This document shows, piece by piece, positions 54,047-62,920 of a stretch of DNA of 64,000 bases. Source of the stretch: PNOJ01 sp016706845 (GTDB lineage: Bacteria; Krumholzibacteriota; Krumholzibacteriia; LZORAL124-64-63); the NCBI GenBank assembly GCA_016706845.1, contig JADJIV010000009.1, forward strand, positions 62,001 to 126,000, in the 5' to 3' direction. The translations under genes and the position numbers were made by a program. The first letter of the stretch is position 1; the number at the start of each line of letters is the position of its first letter. The notes under the pieces are model-generated. The model worked only from the letters and a program-made list of their open reading frames with translations. It was not told the DNA's origin and searched no databases.

Positions 54047-54802
54047 CTACTCGAACAGGGCTTTGACTTCGCCCCAGGTCGCAGCCTCGTCGGCGACGAT
54101 CCCGTGGGGCTCGAAGCCGATGTTGACGCCGATGCCGTCGCCGCGGATCAGGCTCTGGTTCACGGTGAGGCTCGACACCGCGTCGTCGATGCGCACCACG
54201 CCCAGCTGCGTGTTCCACCAGGGGTTGGCGCCGCCGGCGCCCGTGACCGAGTTCTGCACCGAGAACGTGCCCGCCCCGCCGGTGAACTGCGAAGCGCCGG
54301 CGGTGACGTCGCCGATGTAGTCGCCCAGGAACGTGCCATTCTGGTTGACGGTCGTCACGGAGGCGCCGCCGCCGAAGCTGGTGGTGGCGCCGAGGCCGAT
54401 GGTCCCGACGAAGACCGAACCCGCCGGCAGCGTGCCCGCGAACGTGTAGGTGATGGTGCCCGGCTCCGGCCCCAGCAGGCCGGCATCGAAGATGGTGCCG
54501 AAGTGCTCGTAGTTGGACCACGAGTACGTGTCCGGCCCGCTGGTGACGCTGCCCACCGTGTAGGCGGGGTTCTGGTAGCGCCCGTGCGTCCAGTGGGCGG
54601 GGACCGAGTAGGTGACCGTGACGTTGCCGATGCCCGGCACGAAGAACACCGAGCCGTTGGGCACCACCGAGCCGAACGCGTTCGGCGACATGTCCAGCCA
54701 GGTGATCGAGTAGGCCGCCGCCGACGCCGTGGTCGGCAGGGACACCGCGGTCACGGCCAGGGCGAGGCAGAGGATCGTCAGCAGGGCTTTAGTGTGGCGC
54801 AT
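54047..54802 (-). CDS. Secreted protein with WG-x-VK-type C-terminal tail
   Basis: A 251-residue exported protein. The signal peptide spans about residues 1-29 (LLTILCLALAVTAVSLPTTASA). The mature part is a beta-rich domain with GVNIGFEPHGIVADEA near the end and repeated Gly/Ser/Thr strands (TITYTFAGTLPAGSVFVGTIGLG, VTTVNQNGTFLG). It ends EAATWGEVKALFE, matching the tail of the two other secreted proteins. It resembles PEP-CTERM-like exported proteins in style but lacks a PEP motif and membrane helix. The start at 54802 has AAGGAG seven bases upstream. An AT-rich region with TTGACA lies further upstream (54895-55005). Confidence 0.72.
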   Translation of the reverse strand: MRHTKALLTILCLALAVTAVSLPTTASAAAYSITWLDMSPNAFGSVVPNGSVFFVPGIGNVTVTYSVPAHWTHGRYQNPAYTVGSVTSGPDTYSWSNYEHFGTIFDAGLLGPEPGTITYTFAGTLPAGSVFVGTIGLGATTSFGGGASVTTVNQNGTFLGDYIGDVTAGASQFTGGAGTFSVQNSVTGAGGANPWWNTQLGVVRIDDAVSSLTVNQSLIRGDGIGVNIGFEPHGIVADEAATWGEVKALFE

Positions 54803-55032
54803 CGATGACTCCTTGGGGATCGCTCCGGGTCTGCCCGCACGCGACACGGGCTTGCGTCGCGCGGGTAGAGACATGGTCGAGACTCCCCATCAACCAATAA
54901 CGAGATGCAGTGTCAATATCGTTAATAGATGTGGACACCCTCCGTCCGGCGCAACCGCCTCCGGGGCAGCATCATGGCAAGATATTATTACATGGTAAGT
55001 TGCGGACGATTCCTCTGCGGAGCGCCGGCGTC

Positions 55033-55506
55033 CTAGCTCCCGAGCCGCACCAGCAGCCACCGCAGCCCCAGGCTGACGCCGGCGCCCAGCACGGCCCCGG
55101 CCAGCACCTCGCGCGGCGTGTGCCCCAGGAATTCCTTCAGCTTGTGGCGGTTGAGCCGGTGGTCCGGCGCGAGCAGCTCGCGCACGATCACGTTCAGGGC
55201 CTGGGCCTGCAGGCTCGCGGAGCGGCGCAGGCCGGCGGCGTCGAACATCGTGACCAGCGCGAAGCAGGCGGCCACGGCGAACACCGGCGAGTTCCAGCCG
55301 GCGACCAGGCCGACCGAGACGCCCAAGGCCGTCACGGTGGAGCTGTGGCTCGAGGGCATGCCGCCGGTGGCGACCAGCAGGTCGAAGTTCGGGCGGCCGA
55401 GCTTGCGCCAGTCGCGCCCGAACTTGATGAGCTGGGCGACGGTGTTGGCGACGACCAGGGCGACGAGGGCTTCGAGGCCCGTATCGTGGATCGTGCCGAT
55501 GATCAT
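55033..55506 (-). CDS. Divergent PAP2 family protein (DUF212)
   Basis: A 157-residue membrane protein. The family pattern is clear: GRDWRKLGRPNFDLLVATGGMPSSHSSTVTALGVSVGL near 30-67, with GGMPSSHS the vestige of the PAP2 phosphatase active site. Four or five helices follow (PVFAVAACFALVTMFDAAGLRR) and LKEFLGHTPREVLAGAVLGAGVS near 122-144. Members are related to acid phosphatases/vanadium haloperoxidases, but this family's activity is unclear. It lies 65 bp downstream of the nucleotidyltransferase pair on the same strand and may be read through from it. Confidence 0.88.
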   Translation of the reverse strand: MIIGTIHDTGLEALVALVVANTVAQLIKFGRDWRKLGRPNFDLLVATGGMPSSHSSTVTALGVSVGLVAGWNSPVFAVAACFALVTMFDAAGLRRSASLQAQALNVIVRELLAPDHRLNRHKLKEFLGHTPREVLAGAVLGAGVSLGLRWLLVRLGS

Positions 55507-55570
55507 CTCCGGCTCCTGCTGTGGCGGCTAGTCGGTCCGGCGGCGTCGCCGGAAACCAGGCGCCGAACCA

Positions 55571-56146
55571 TCAGGCTTCCTTCAGCGCTCGAAGCAGCAG
55601 GTCCGACACGCCGAGCGTCGGCGCCCAGCGCTCGAGATACGCGACCTCCAGCGATGCGCCCTGCACCTTCACCACGCCGACGATGTCGCGCCATTGCCGC
55701 TCCGAAGTCTGGTTCCCGAGCTTGTACCAGACCATCTTGTGGAGCAGGGTGTCCTCCGGGCTTGCGAAGTTGATCGAAACCGCGCCTCCGGGCACGTCGA
55801 TTTGCTCTGGACGCGCTCTCGCCATCTCCTCGCAGGACCAGGAATCCCCGCGAGCCACGAAGATGTCGGCCTTGAACATCGTTTCGAGGTCGACGACGTT
55901 GAACGACTCGTGCCGGTCGACGGCATCCCGGATCATCACGGCATCGGCATAGAACCCGCCACTGAGCGCGGCGGAAAGGCCATCCACATGGGAGAGTTCG
56001 AGGTCGGCGACCAGATCCACGTCCTGCGTGGCGCGAGGGATCCCGTAGAGCGAGCTGGCCAACGAGCCTCCCACGAGGTAACGAATTCCGAGCGCATCGA
56101 AGATGCGGACGAGCCTCGCCAGGACGAGGATGGGTTCGGAGAGCAT
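55571..56146 (-). CDS. Nucleotidyltransferase-fold protein (DUF6036/AbiEii-like)
   Basis: A 191-residue protein with the MNT-type signature GGSLASSLYGIPRATQDVDLVAD near 26-48: GGS, then the distal DVD acidic pair. FNVVDLETMFKADIFVARG follows, then SPEDTLLHKMVWYKLG and QWRDIVGVVKVQG. These are the features of AbiEii/nucleotidyltransferase-fold toxins and of unrelated housekeeping homologues. The ATG shares a base with the stop of the small upstream gene (TGATG), so the two are translationally coupled. A toxin-antitoxin pair is possible but unproven. Confidence 0.75.
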   Translation of the reverse strand: MLSEPILVLARLVRIFDALGIRYLVGGSLASSLYGIPRATQDVDLVADLELSHVDGLSAALSGGFYADAVMIRDAVDRHESFNVVDLETMFKADIFVARGDSWSCEEMARARPEQIDVPGGAVSINFASPEDTLLHKMVWYKLGNQTSERQWRDIVGVVKVQGASLEVAYLERWAPTLGVSDLLLRALKEA

Positions 56147-56409
56147 CAGTACCCCTCCTTGCCGACATCCCAGCCGAAGGCGCGCACCATCAGGTTCGGA
56201 TCGAGCCACCGCGAGGCGACCCGTAGCGCCAGCTCCCGCTCCTCGGCGCCCGGGTGACGGCGACGGACGTCGAGCAGCGCGAGCTCCTGGACAGCTCTCG
56301 TGAGCGCCCGGACGCGCTCGAGTTTCTGGGCGTGCGACATGTTGCGGTAGCCGGCGACCAGGTAGGCCTCGATCGCGGGATGGGTGTCGTTCGGCGTGCC
56401 TGAACTCAT
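56146..56409 (-). CDS. Small conserved-looking protein paired with the nucleotidyltransferase
   Basis: An 87-residue helical protein. The pattern AIEAYLVAGYRNMSHAQKLERVRALTRAVQELALLDVRRRHPG recurs, as far as I recall, in small proteins encoded just before nucleotidyltransferases. No HTH or known antitoxin motif is clear. Its stop codon overlaps the ATG of the next gene by one base. The frame is open further upstream to 56520 but the start at 56409 gives a normal size; an AGGACGAG lies before it. It could be the antitoxin or a structural partner of the nucleotidyltransferase. Confidence 0.6.
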   Translation of the reverse strand: MSSGTPNDTHPAIEAYLVAGYRNMSHAQKLERVRALTRAVQELALLDVRRRHPGAEERELALRVASRWLDPNLMVRAFGWDVGKEGY

Positions 56410-56591
56410 GGGCTCGTCCTGCCGCATGCCGCGGCTTGTTGCAAAGGCCGTGCTCCTGTGGCGGATTGCCTGGCAGCACCGCAGGATATCACAACAAGGT
56501 GCCGACGAGGAAGCCGCCATTCCGATCGGAGGCCGTCCTGGTCGATGCGGGCGGCGGAAACGCTGGTGCGGCAGTCGGCGCTGGTCCCGTC

Positions 56592-57494
56592 CTAGCTCCG
56601 TCCCGACTCCAGCCCGTCGGCCAGCGCCGCGATCTCCTCCCGCATCGCCAACCGGTCTAGCCAGGGCGCCGGAATGCCATCCTCACCGTAGAACGCGCCG
56701 GCCACCTGGCCGCACACCGCGGCCGTGGTGTCGGCGTCGTCACCCAGGTTCGCAGCGGCGAGCACCGCGTCGGCGAAGCTGTCGGTGCGCGAGAAGGCCC
56801 ACAGGGCGGCCTCGAGCGACTCCACGACGTAGCCCGTGCCGCGGATGACGTGCTCGGACTTGTCGCGGTAGCCGCCGCGCGCGATCGCGGCGATCCGCGG
56901 CGCCGCGGCGAAGCCGTCCGCGTCGCCGAGCAGGACGGCGTCCTTCGGCTCGCCCCGCAGCGCCCGCACGAGGATCCGGGCGAACAGCCGGCAGGCGTCG
57001 ACGCACTCCGGGGCGCCGTGCGTGGTGCGCGAGCTCTCGCCGGCGAAACGTTCCGCGGCGTCGATATCCGGGCACCAGAACATCGGGACCGGCGCGAGGC
57101 GCATGAGGCTGCCGTTGCCGGCCGTGTCGGGGTTCGTGGAACCGGCGAACGGATCGCCGTCGCGGCGGTAGCGCGCCAGGGCGGCCTTGGTCGCGTTGCC
57201 GGCGTCGAAGCAGATGCCGGTGCTGCTCAGGTAGCCCTCGTAACGCCAACGGCAGTAGCGGCGCATCTGGTCCTCGGCGTCGAAGTCGCCCCGTTCGACG
57301 AGGCTGGTCGCCAGGCAGAGCGCCATCGAGGTGTCGTCGGTCCACTGGCCGGGCAACAGCCCGAACGGTCCTCCGCCCACCATGTCCATCAGCGGCGCGA
57401 AGGAGCCGCGTGGGCGGAACTCCACGGTGGTGCCGACGGCGTCGCCCGCGGCCAGGCCGAGGAGGCAGCCGCGGAATCTCGAACTGCAGTTCAT
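56592..57494 (-). CDS. ADP-ribosylglycohydrolase family protein
   Basis: A 300-residue DraG/ARH-type hydrolase. N-terminal FRGCLLGLAAGDAVGTTVEF near 7-26 starts the all-helical fold. Metal ligands are in GQWTDDTSMALCLA near 49-62 and in the C-terminal NLGDDADTTAAVCGQVAGAFYG near 248-269, so both metal sites are intact. FDAGNATKAALARYRRDGDP and NGSLMRLAPVP near 131-141 support substrate binding. It would remove ADP-ribose from proteins or release it from small molecules. GGAGGGG lies six bases before the ATG at 57494. It lies about 180 bp upstream of the nucleotidyltransferase pair on the same strand. Confidence 0.92.
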   Translation of the reverse strand: MNCSSRFRGCLLGLAAGDAVGTTVEFRPRGSFAPLMDMVGGGPFGLLPGQWTDDTSMALCLATSLVERGDFDAEDQMRRYCRWRYEGYLSSTGICFDAGNATKAALARYRRDGDPFAGSTNPDTAGNGSLMRLAPVPMFWCPDIDAAERFAGESSRTTHGAPECVDACRLFARILVRALRGEPKDAVLLGDADGFAAAPRIAAIARGGYRDKSEHVIRGTGYVVESLEAALWAFSRTDSFADAVLAAANLGDDADTTAAVCGQVAGAFYGEDGIPAPWLDRLAMREEIAALADGLESGRS

Positions 57495-57727
57495 GAGCCC
57501 CTCCGCTTGCGAACCACGCCGCGTCATCTTACCAGCCGGCTGTCGCCGTGAGATAGGCATTCCAGGGCCGGGGGGGGGCCTGATCCCGCGACCGCCCCCT
57601 TTTCATATCATAAATTCGCAACAGGTTGCGGTCGCCGCCCCCTTGATCTCCTTTAAATAAGTCGGATATGCTCCTGAATTCCTGGTGCCGAGGACATACC
57701 TATTATACCGACTCGAGGAGCCCCGTG

Positions 57728-58951
57728 ATGACCCGACACCGATCCCTGAGCGCATCGCTCCTGACCACCTCGATCCAGGGCGCGTCGATCCTGGCAGCCT
57801 GCTGCCTCATCGGCGGCTGCTCCGGCGACGACGGCCCCGGCCAACCCCAGGACCCCCAGCCCCAGCGCGTGGTGGCCGAGCTCGAAGGCGCCGTCGCCGA
57901 CGTCCAGCTCGCCGCCGGCGTGACGTCCACGCTCGTGTTCACGCTCCAGCTGCCGCCCGATCTCGCGCCGGTGACCGCCGCCGAGATCGACGTCGCCGCG
58001 ACGCTCGACCACGTGCAGGTCGACGGCGTCCCGTTGTGGCAGCTGATCGCCCGCAAGGCGGCCCGCCTCTTCGGCGGAGACGAGGATCTCGGCGCCACGG
58101 CGTTCATCCGCATCGGTGATGACCCCGCCACCGTGTGCGAGGCGGGCATCCTCTACGGTCCGTTCACGGTCAGCCACGGCACGTCGCTGGTCGTCGACCC
58201 CGAGACCGCCGCCGCCGACGGCCCCACGCTGCAGATCATCAACAGCGGCACGACGGTCCTGTGCCTGAGCGTCACCGCGAACATCGACGCCGAGTTCAGC
58301 GTCGACGCCGTGGCGATGGACCTGGTCGAGGGCGAGTGCGACGCGCCCGCCGACTTCGCCGGGACCTGGACCGGCACCTACCAGTGCGGCAACAGCTGCG
58401 GCGAACCGTTCAGCGGCGACGTCACGCTCACGGTCACCCAAGACGGCGACGAGGCCAGCTACGTCGACCAGTCCGGCGACACCTACACCGGCCGGGTCTG
58501 CGGCGACACCTTCCACTTCGAACGGATCGACGGGGACGAGATCGAGCGCGGCGCGATGACGCTGGACGGGCCGGATTCGGCCACCAAGCGCTCGACCTGG
58601 CGCGGCGCCTCCCCGCCCCACTGCAGCGGCGACTGCGTGGACGTGCTGACCCGCGCCGACCCGGGCGACTGCCCGCCGCTGGTGATCACCAGCGGCCAGC
58701 CGCCGAACGGCCGCGTCGGCCAGCCCTACTACTTCGAACCGGCGACCAGCGGCGGCCGGGGTTCGGTCACCCGCTGGGCCATCCCCACGGTGCCGATCCC
58801 GGGCCTGGAAACGCTCTCCTCGGGAGTGCTGACCGGCACGCCCACCGCGGAGGCGGTGGGGAGCTGGGAGGTGCACGTCACCGTCTACGACTCCTGCCCG
58901 GAGGGAGCGCAGACGGTCAACCGCGACTACACGATCGTCATCACGGAGTGA
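57728..58951 (+). CDS. Putative lipoprotein with Ig-like C-terminal domain
   Basis: A 407-residue exported lipoprotein. The signal LAACCLIGGCSGDD gives lipobox LIGG-Cys31. The mature part has an anterior beta-rich domain, then a middle module with APADFAGTWTGTYQCGNSCGEPFSGDVTLTV (about 220-250) like lipocalin or META-type domains. The final 90 residues resemble a putative Ig/He_PIG domain (ITSGQPPNGRVGQPYYFEP, ETLSSGVLTGTPT). No enzyme motif is seen. The start has GAGGAG seven bases upstream. The FG-GAP protein gene follows 134 bp later on the same strand, and the pair may be co-expressed. Confidence 0.75.
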   Translation: MTRHRSLSASLLTTSIQGASILAACCLIGGCSGDDGPGQPQDPQPQRVVAELEGAVADVQLAAGVTSTLVFTLQLPPDLAPVTAAEIDVAATLDHVQVDGVPLWQLIARKAARLFGGDEDLGATAFIRIGDDPATVCEAGILYGPFTVSHGTSLVVDPETAAADGPTLQIINSGTTVLCLSVTANIDAEFSVDAVAMDLVEGECDAPADFAGTWTGTYQCGNSCGEPFSGDVTLTVTQDGDEASYVDQSGDTYTGRVCGDTFHFERIDGDEIERGAMTLDGPDSATKRSTWRGASPPHCSGDCVDVLTRADPGDCPPLVITSGQPPNGRVGQPYYFEPATSGGRGSVTRWAIPTVPIPGLETLSSGVLTGTPTAEAVGSWEVHVTVYDSCPEGAQTVNRDYTIVITE

Positions 58952-59084
58952 GCATCCGATGACGATCCGTGAGGCCGCCGGATCGAAGCAGAACTCAGGC
59001 CTGACATCATGGGCTCCTCCCGTGCCCGCCACGGCTGGAGCCTCGGTCCTCCACACCACGAAACGCCGTCGGAAAGGGTCCGTC

Positions 59085-61583
59085 ATGACAATCTTCCGCC
59101 TACCTGCTGTTCGCATCCGCCCGCTCGTCGCCGCCCTGGCCGCCGCGCTGGTCCCCTTGTGCGCCGGCGCCGCTCCGGACTTCGCCGCGCCGTTCCGCGA
59201 GTTCAGCGCCGGCATCGAAGCGGTCGCGCTGGCGCCCGGCGACTTCGACGGGGACGGCCTGCTCGACGCGGTCGTGTCCGTCTTGAGTCCCGGCAGCGAT
59301 CTGGTGTTCATGCGCCAGAACCCCGACCACACCTTCACGAACGCGGGCAGCTGGAGTCCGCCGGACTTCCTCTACGAGCTGGCGGCGGGCGACTTCGACG
59401 GCGACGGCAACCTCGACGTCGCGGGCCTGAGCTACGGCGACTCGTTGCGGGTCTTCTTCGGCGACGGCGCCGGCGGCGTCGCCGGCCTCGTCGGGCGCGC
59501 GTCGCCGCCGTCCGCGCTGACGCTCGCGCGGGCCGACCTCGACGGCGGCAGCGACGATCTCGTCGTGCTGTCCTACTCGTGGTCCCAGCTCCAGACCTAC
59601 ATCGGCGACGGGGGCGCCGTGACGCCCGTCACGACCTACACGACGCTGGTCAGCCCCTCCGCGCTCGGCATCGGCGACCTGGACGGGGACGGCCACGACG
59701 ACATCGTCGTGGCGCACGAGTTCATCGAAGTCTCCGAGGTGCTCTACACGGACGGCGCCGGCGGCCTCTCCGGCTCGCTGGTGCTGTCCTACAGTCCGGT
59801 GTACGGCAGCGCCGCGGCCGTCTGCGACTTCGACGGCGACGGCCACAACGACATCCTGATCGGCGCCGCCGACGGGACGGGCGCGGGTGTGTATCTGTAC
59901 GCGGGCGCCGCCGTGTTCACGCCGCCCTCCTACTACGGCGGCGCCGTGGGATCCGCCAACTTCTCGGCTCTCTGCGGCGACCTGGACGGCGACGGCGACG
60001 CCGACGTCGTGCTGGGCGGCACCTCCTCCACCCTGCTGATCAACTCCGGCGCGGGCACGTTCATCGCGCCGGACTCGGCGCTGCCGAGCGGCGTGCACAA
60101 CTTCGGGGAGATGCACCTGGCCGACATCGACGCCGACGGCGCCCTCGACCTGCTGACCGTCGGCAACTACGGCGCCACGCTGCTGACCGCCCGCGGCAAC
60201 GGCGACGGCACGTTCGAGGAGGACCTGCTCCTCCCGGCCGGCTACGCCGAGCAGGCGCTGCTGGCCGACGTGGACGGCGACGGCGACGGCGATCTCGTGT
60301 CCATCAATTCGAATTTCTCGGCGATCGAGGTGCGGCTGCGTTCGGGGTCGCTCTTCGGTCCGGAGACCACCGAGTACTTCCCCGATCAGCCCTCCGGCCT
60401 CGCCGCGGGCGACTTCGACGGCGACTCCTACCCCGACTTCGCCACCGTGACGGCCGCGAGCGGCGACGTCCAGGTCCTGATGAACGACGGCGCGGGCGCC
60501 GTCGGCCCGGCCAGCACGCTGGGAACGGGCGAACACCCGATCGACGTCGCGGTGGGCGACCTCGACGGCGACGGCCTCGACGACATCGTCGCGGTCTGCA
60601 CCGGGAGCGGCGAATTCCAGGCGTCCGCCGCGGCGGCGGCGACCAACGACGGTTTCAGCGTGTTCCTCAGCACCGGGAGCGGATTCTCGCTGCCGACGTT
60701 CGTGAGCGCGGCCGGCACCTGCCCGCTCGACGTCGCGATCGCCGACGTCACCGACGACGGCCTCGCCGACCTGATCGGCATCCTGGCGTGCTCGGGCGAG
60801 GTGGCGGTGTTCCCCGGCCTCGGCGGCGGCGCCTTCGGCGCGCCGACGTCGCTGCCCACGGCGGCCTACCCCTCGGCGGTCGCGGTGCGGGACCTCGACG
60901 GCGACAGCCTGCTCGACATCGTGGCGCTGACCTCGTCCGGCTGGCTCCACACCTTCCACAACGCCGGCGGCGGTACGTTCGACCCGCCCGTCGACGCGGA
61001 GACGGGCTACTGTTCGAACCATCTCGCCATCGCGGATTTCGACCTCGACGGGCTGCCCGATGCCGCGGCGCTCTCCTTCGCGAGCGTCGTGAACGTGCAT
61101 GCGGGCCTGGCGGGTGGGGAGTTCGGCGAACGGCAGGGCTTCGGCGTGTTCTCCGGCGCGAGCGGGCTGATCGTCGAGGATTTCGACGCGGACGGCGCCC
61201 CGGACCTGCTCGTCCCGGGCCACGCGGAGCCGTCGTTGCAGTTCCTGCGCAACCGGCACGTCGGTGCGACCGCCGTCGGCGACGGCGCCGTCTTCACCGC
61301 CGGCATCCTCGACGTGCGCGAACCCTCGCCGAACCCGGCCAGCGGCGGCATGCGGCTGGAATTCCGGCTCGGGGCCGCCAGACGCGTCGCCGTCGACGTG
61401 TTCGACGCGAGGGGCCGCCTCGTGCGCCGGCTGCAGGACCCGGGCACGCTGGGCGCCGGCGCCCACTTGACGACCTGGGATCTCAAGGATCGGGACGGCG
61501 CGCGCACAGCGAGCGGCGTCTACTTCGCGCGCGTGACCGCCGGCCCGGAGGCGGTGACGCGGAAGGTGTTCGTCACGCGCTGA
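59085..61583 (+). CDS. FG-GAP repeat protein with FlgD-like C-terminal domain
   Basis: An 832-residue exported protein. The signal peptide spans about 1-30 (LVAALAAALVPLCAGAA). At least fourteen FG-GAP/VCBS repeats follow, each with a GDFDGDG-type Ca-binding loop: GDFDGDGLLDAVVS, GDFDGDGNLDVAGL, CDFDGDGHNDILIG, GDLDGDGLDDIVAV and ADFDLDGLPDAAAL are five. This is an integrin-like seven-bladed propeller, here probably two in tandem. The last 85 residues are the FlgD/T9SS-type domain (EPSPNPASGGMRLEFRL, TTWDLKDRDGARTASGVYFARV). The start at 59085 has GGAAAGGG eight bases upstream. An earlier ATG at 58959 gives a long unlikely N-terminus. Likely a surface adhesin or binding protein. Confidence 0.87.
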   Translation: MTIFRLPAVRIRPLVAALAAALVPLCAGAAPDFAAPFREFSAGIEAVALAPGDFDGDGLLDAVVSVLSPGSDLVFMRQNPDHTFTNAGSWSPPDFLYELAAGDFDGDGNLDVAGLSYGDSLRVFFGDGAGGVAGLVGRASPPSALTLARADLDGGSDDLVVLSYSWSQLQTYIGDGGAVTPVTTYTTLVSPSALGIGDLDGDGHDDIVVAHEFIEVSEVLYTDGAGGLSGSLVLSYSPVYGSAAAVCDFDGDGHNDILIGAADGTGAGVYLYAGAAVFTPPSYYGGAVGSANFSALCGDLDGDGDADVVLGGTSSTLLINSGAGTFIAPDSALPSGVHNFGEMHLADIDADGALDLLTVGNYGATLLTARGNGDGTFEEDLLLPAGYAEQALLADVDGDGDGDLVSINSNFSAIEVRLRSGSLFGPETTEYFPDQPSGLAAGDFDGDSYPDFATVTAASGDVQVLMNDGAGAVGPASTLGTGEHPIDVAVGDLDGDGLDDIVAVCTGSGEFQASAAAAATNDGFSVFLSTGSGFSLPTFVSAAGTCPLDVAIADVTDDGLADLIGILACSGEVAVFPGLGGGAFGAPTSLPTAAYPSAVAVRDLDGDSLLDIVALTSSGWLHTFHNAGGGTFDPPVDAETGYCSNHLAIADFDLDGLPDAAALSFASVVNVHAGLAGGEFGERQGFGVFSGASGLIVEDFDADGAPDLLVPGHAEPSLQFLRNRHVGATAVGDGAVFTAGILDVREPSPNPASGGMRLEFRLGAARRVAVDVFDARGRLVRRLQDPGTLGAGAHLTTWDLKDRDGARTASGVYFARVTAGPEAVTRKVFVTR

Positions 61584-61618
61584 CGCCGCGGGCGTCGGAC
61601 GGGCGTCCTCGCTTGCCG

Positions 61619-61657
61619 CGGCGGGAGCTCGATCCCATGGAGATCGAGCTCCCGCCG
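61619..61657. terminator. Long bidirectional terminator hairpin
   Basis: A perfect 16-bp stem (CGGCGGGAGCTCGATC at 61619-61634 with its complement at 61642-61657) and a 7-base loop CCATGGA. It lies between the convergent FG-GAP and polyketide synthase genes, so it probably stops transcription from both sides. Confidence 0.85.
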
Positions 61658-61710
61658 ACCCACGAACCGCCGGCGCCGGCCCCGGCCCTCGCTCGTGTCG
61701 GCTTCACGGT

Positions 61711-62763
61711 CTACAGCGCCACCAGCAACGACTCCGAACAGAACCCCGGCCCCAACGACGAGATCAGCCCGTGCCCCCCGTTGCCCGCGCCGTGCGCCTT
61801 CAGGTGCCGCTCCAGCACGAACAGGACCGTCGCCGAGGACATGTTGCCGTAGTCGCGCAGCACGCCGCGCGCCAGGTCGAGCTGTTCCGGCCGCAGGTCC
61901 AGCGCCTCCCGATACGCCTCCAGCACCTTGGTGCCGCCGGGGTGCAGCAGGAAGGCGCCGAGGTCGGCGACCTTCAGGTCGAAGCGGGACAGGAAGGCGC
62001 CCATGTCCTCGGCCGCGGTCTGCTGGACGATCTCGGGGATCCTCTGGGCGAAGACCACCTGCAGTCCCTCCTGCAGCACGGTCCAGCCCATGACGTCCAG
62101 CGAGTCGGGGAAGAAACGGCTGCCGGTGCCGCGGATCTCCAGCCCGGGCCCGTCGGCCTCGTCGCCGCAGACCACAGCGGCGGCGGCCCCGTCGGCGAAC
62201 AGGGCCGTGGCCACGAGGTTGGCCTTGGATGTGTCGTCCGGCAGGAAGGTCAGGCCGCACAGCTCGGTGGCCACGACCAGGATCCGCGCGCGCGGGTGGG
62301 CCAGCGCGTAGTGGTGGGCGTGGGACAGGCCGGCCGCCCCGCCCGCGCAGCCCAGGCCCCAGATCGGCGTGCGGCGGATGTCGCGGCGCAGGCCCAGGAC
62401 GTTGATCAGGCGGGCGTCGATCGAGGGCGTCGCGAGGCCGGTGGTGTTCACGTAGATGATGTAGTCGATGTCGCCGGGCGCGAGCTGCGCGGCGGCCAGG
62501 GCGCGTCCGGCGGCTTCGGCCGAGAGGCGGGTCGCCTCGACGGCGTAGAGCGCGCTCTTCTCGGCCATGTCGTGGGACGTGAAGAACCAGTCGCGCGGCG
62601 CGGCGAAGTAGCGGGTCGCGATGCCGGAGTTGGCGAACAGGGGCATCAGGCGCTCGAGGTCCGGGATGCGGCCGGCGAACTTCAGGCGGGCGAAGGCTTC
62701 GGCTTCGGCCTGGTCGATGCGGGTGGCGGGGACGCTGGTGCCTGCGGCGCGGATTCTGGGCAT
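61711..62763 (-). CDS. Type III polyketide synthase (chalcone/stilbene synthase family)
   Basis: A 350-residue KASIII-like homodimeric condensing enzyme that extends a starter CoA with malonyl-CoA. The catalytic triad is visible: Cys139 in GLGCAGGAAGL, His274 in LLHPGGTKVL, and Asn307 in YGNMSSATV. GHGLISSLGPGFCSESLL near the end matches the thiolase fold's closing strand. Products in bacteria include alkylresorcinols, pyrones and phloroglucinols; none can be assigned. The start at 62763 has GAGGAG six bases upstream. No tailoring genes are nearby, so a lone phenolic lipid synthase is possible. Confidence 0.92.
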   Translation of the reverse strand: MPRIRAAGTSVPATRIDQAEAEAFARLKFAGRIPDLERLMPLFANSGIATRYFAAPRDWFFTSHDMAEKSALYAVEATRLSAEAAGRALAAAQLAPGDIDYIIYVNTTGLATPSIDARLINVLGLRRDIRRTPIWGLGCAGGAAGLSHAHHYALAHPRARILVVATELCGLTFLPDDTSKANLVATALFADGAAAAVVCGDEADGPGLEIRGTGSRFFPDSLDVMGWTVLQEGLQVVFAQRIPEIVQQTAAEDMGAFLSRFDLKVADLGAFLLHPGGTKVLEAYREALDLRPEQLDLARGVLRDYGNMSSATVLFVLERHLKAHGAGNGGHGLISSLGPGFCSESLLVAL

Positions 62764-62920
62764 GGGTCTCCTCGGCGGATGGCGGGAAGGGACGGGCTTC
62801 CACAGGGTAAGCCACCTTCGTGCCGGACGCTGGCGCCGCACCCGACGCCGTCATGGTTTATAATGGAGCGGTCCCGGACCCGGCCCCCGCGCCCTCTCCC
62901 GCACCGACAGGCGGAACAAC

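Noticed and set aside
54047..54802. PEP-CTERM sorting signal on the secreted protein
   Set aside because: There is no PEP motif, no C-terminal membrane helix and no basic end of the required type; it carries the WG-x-VK tail instead.
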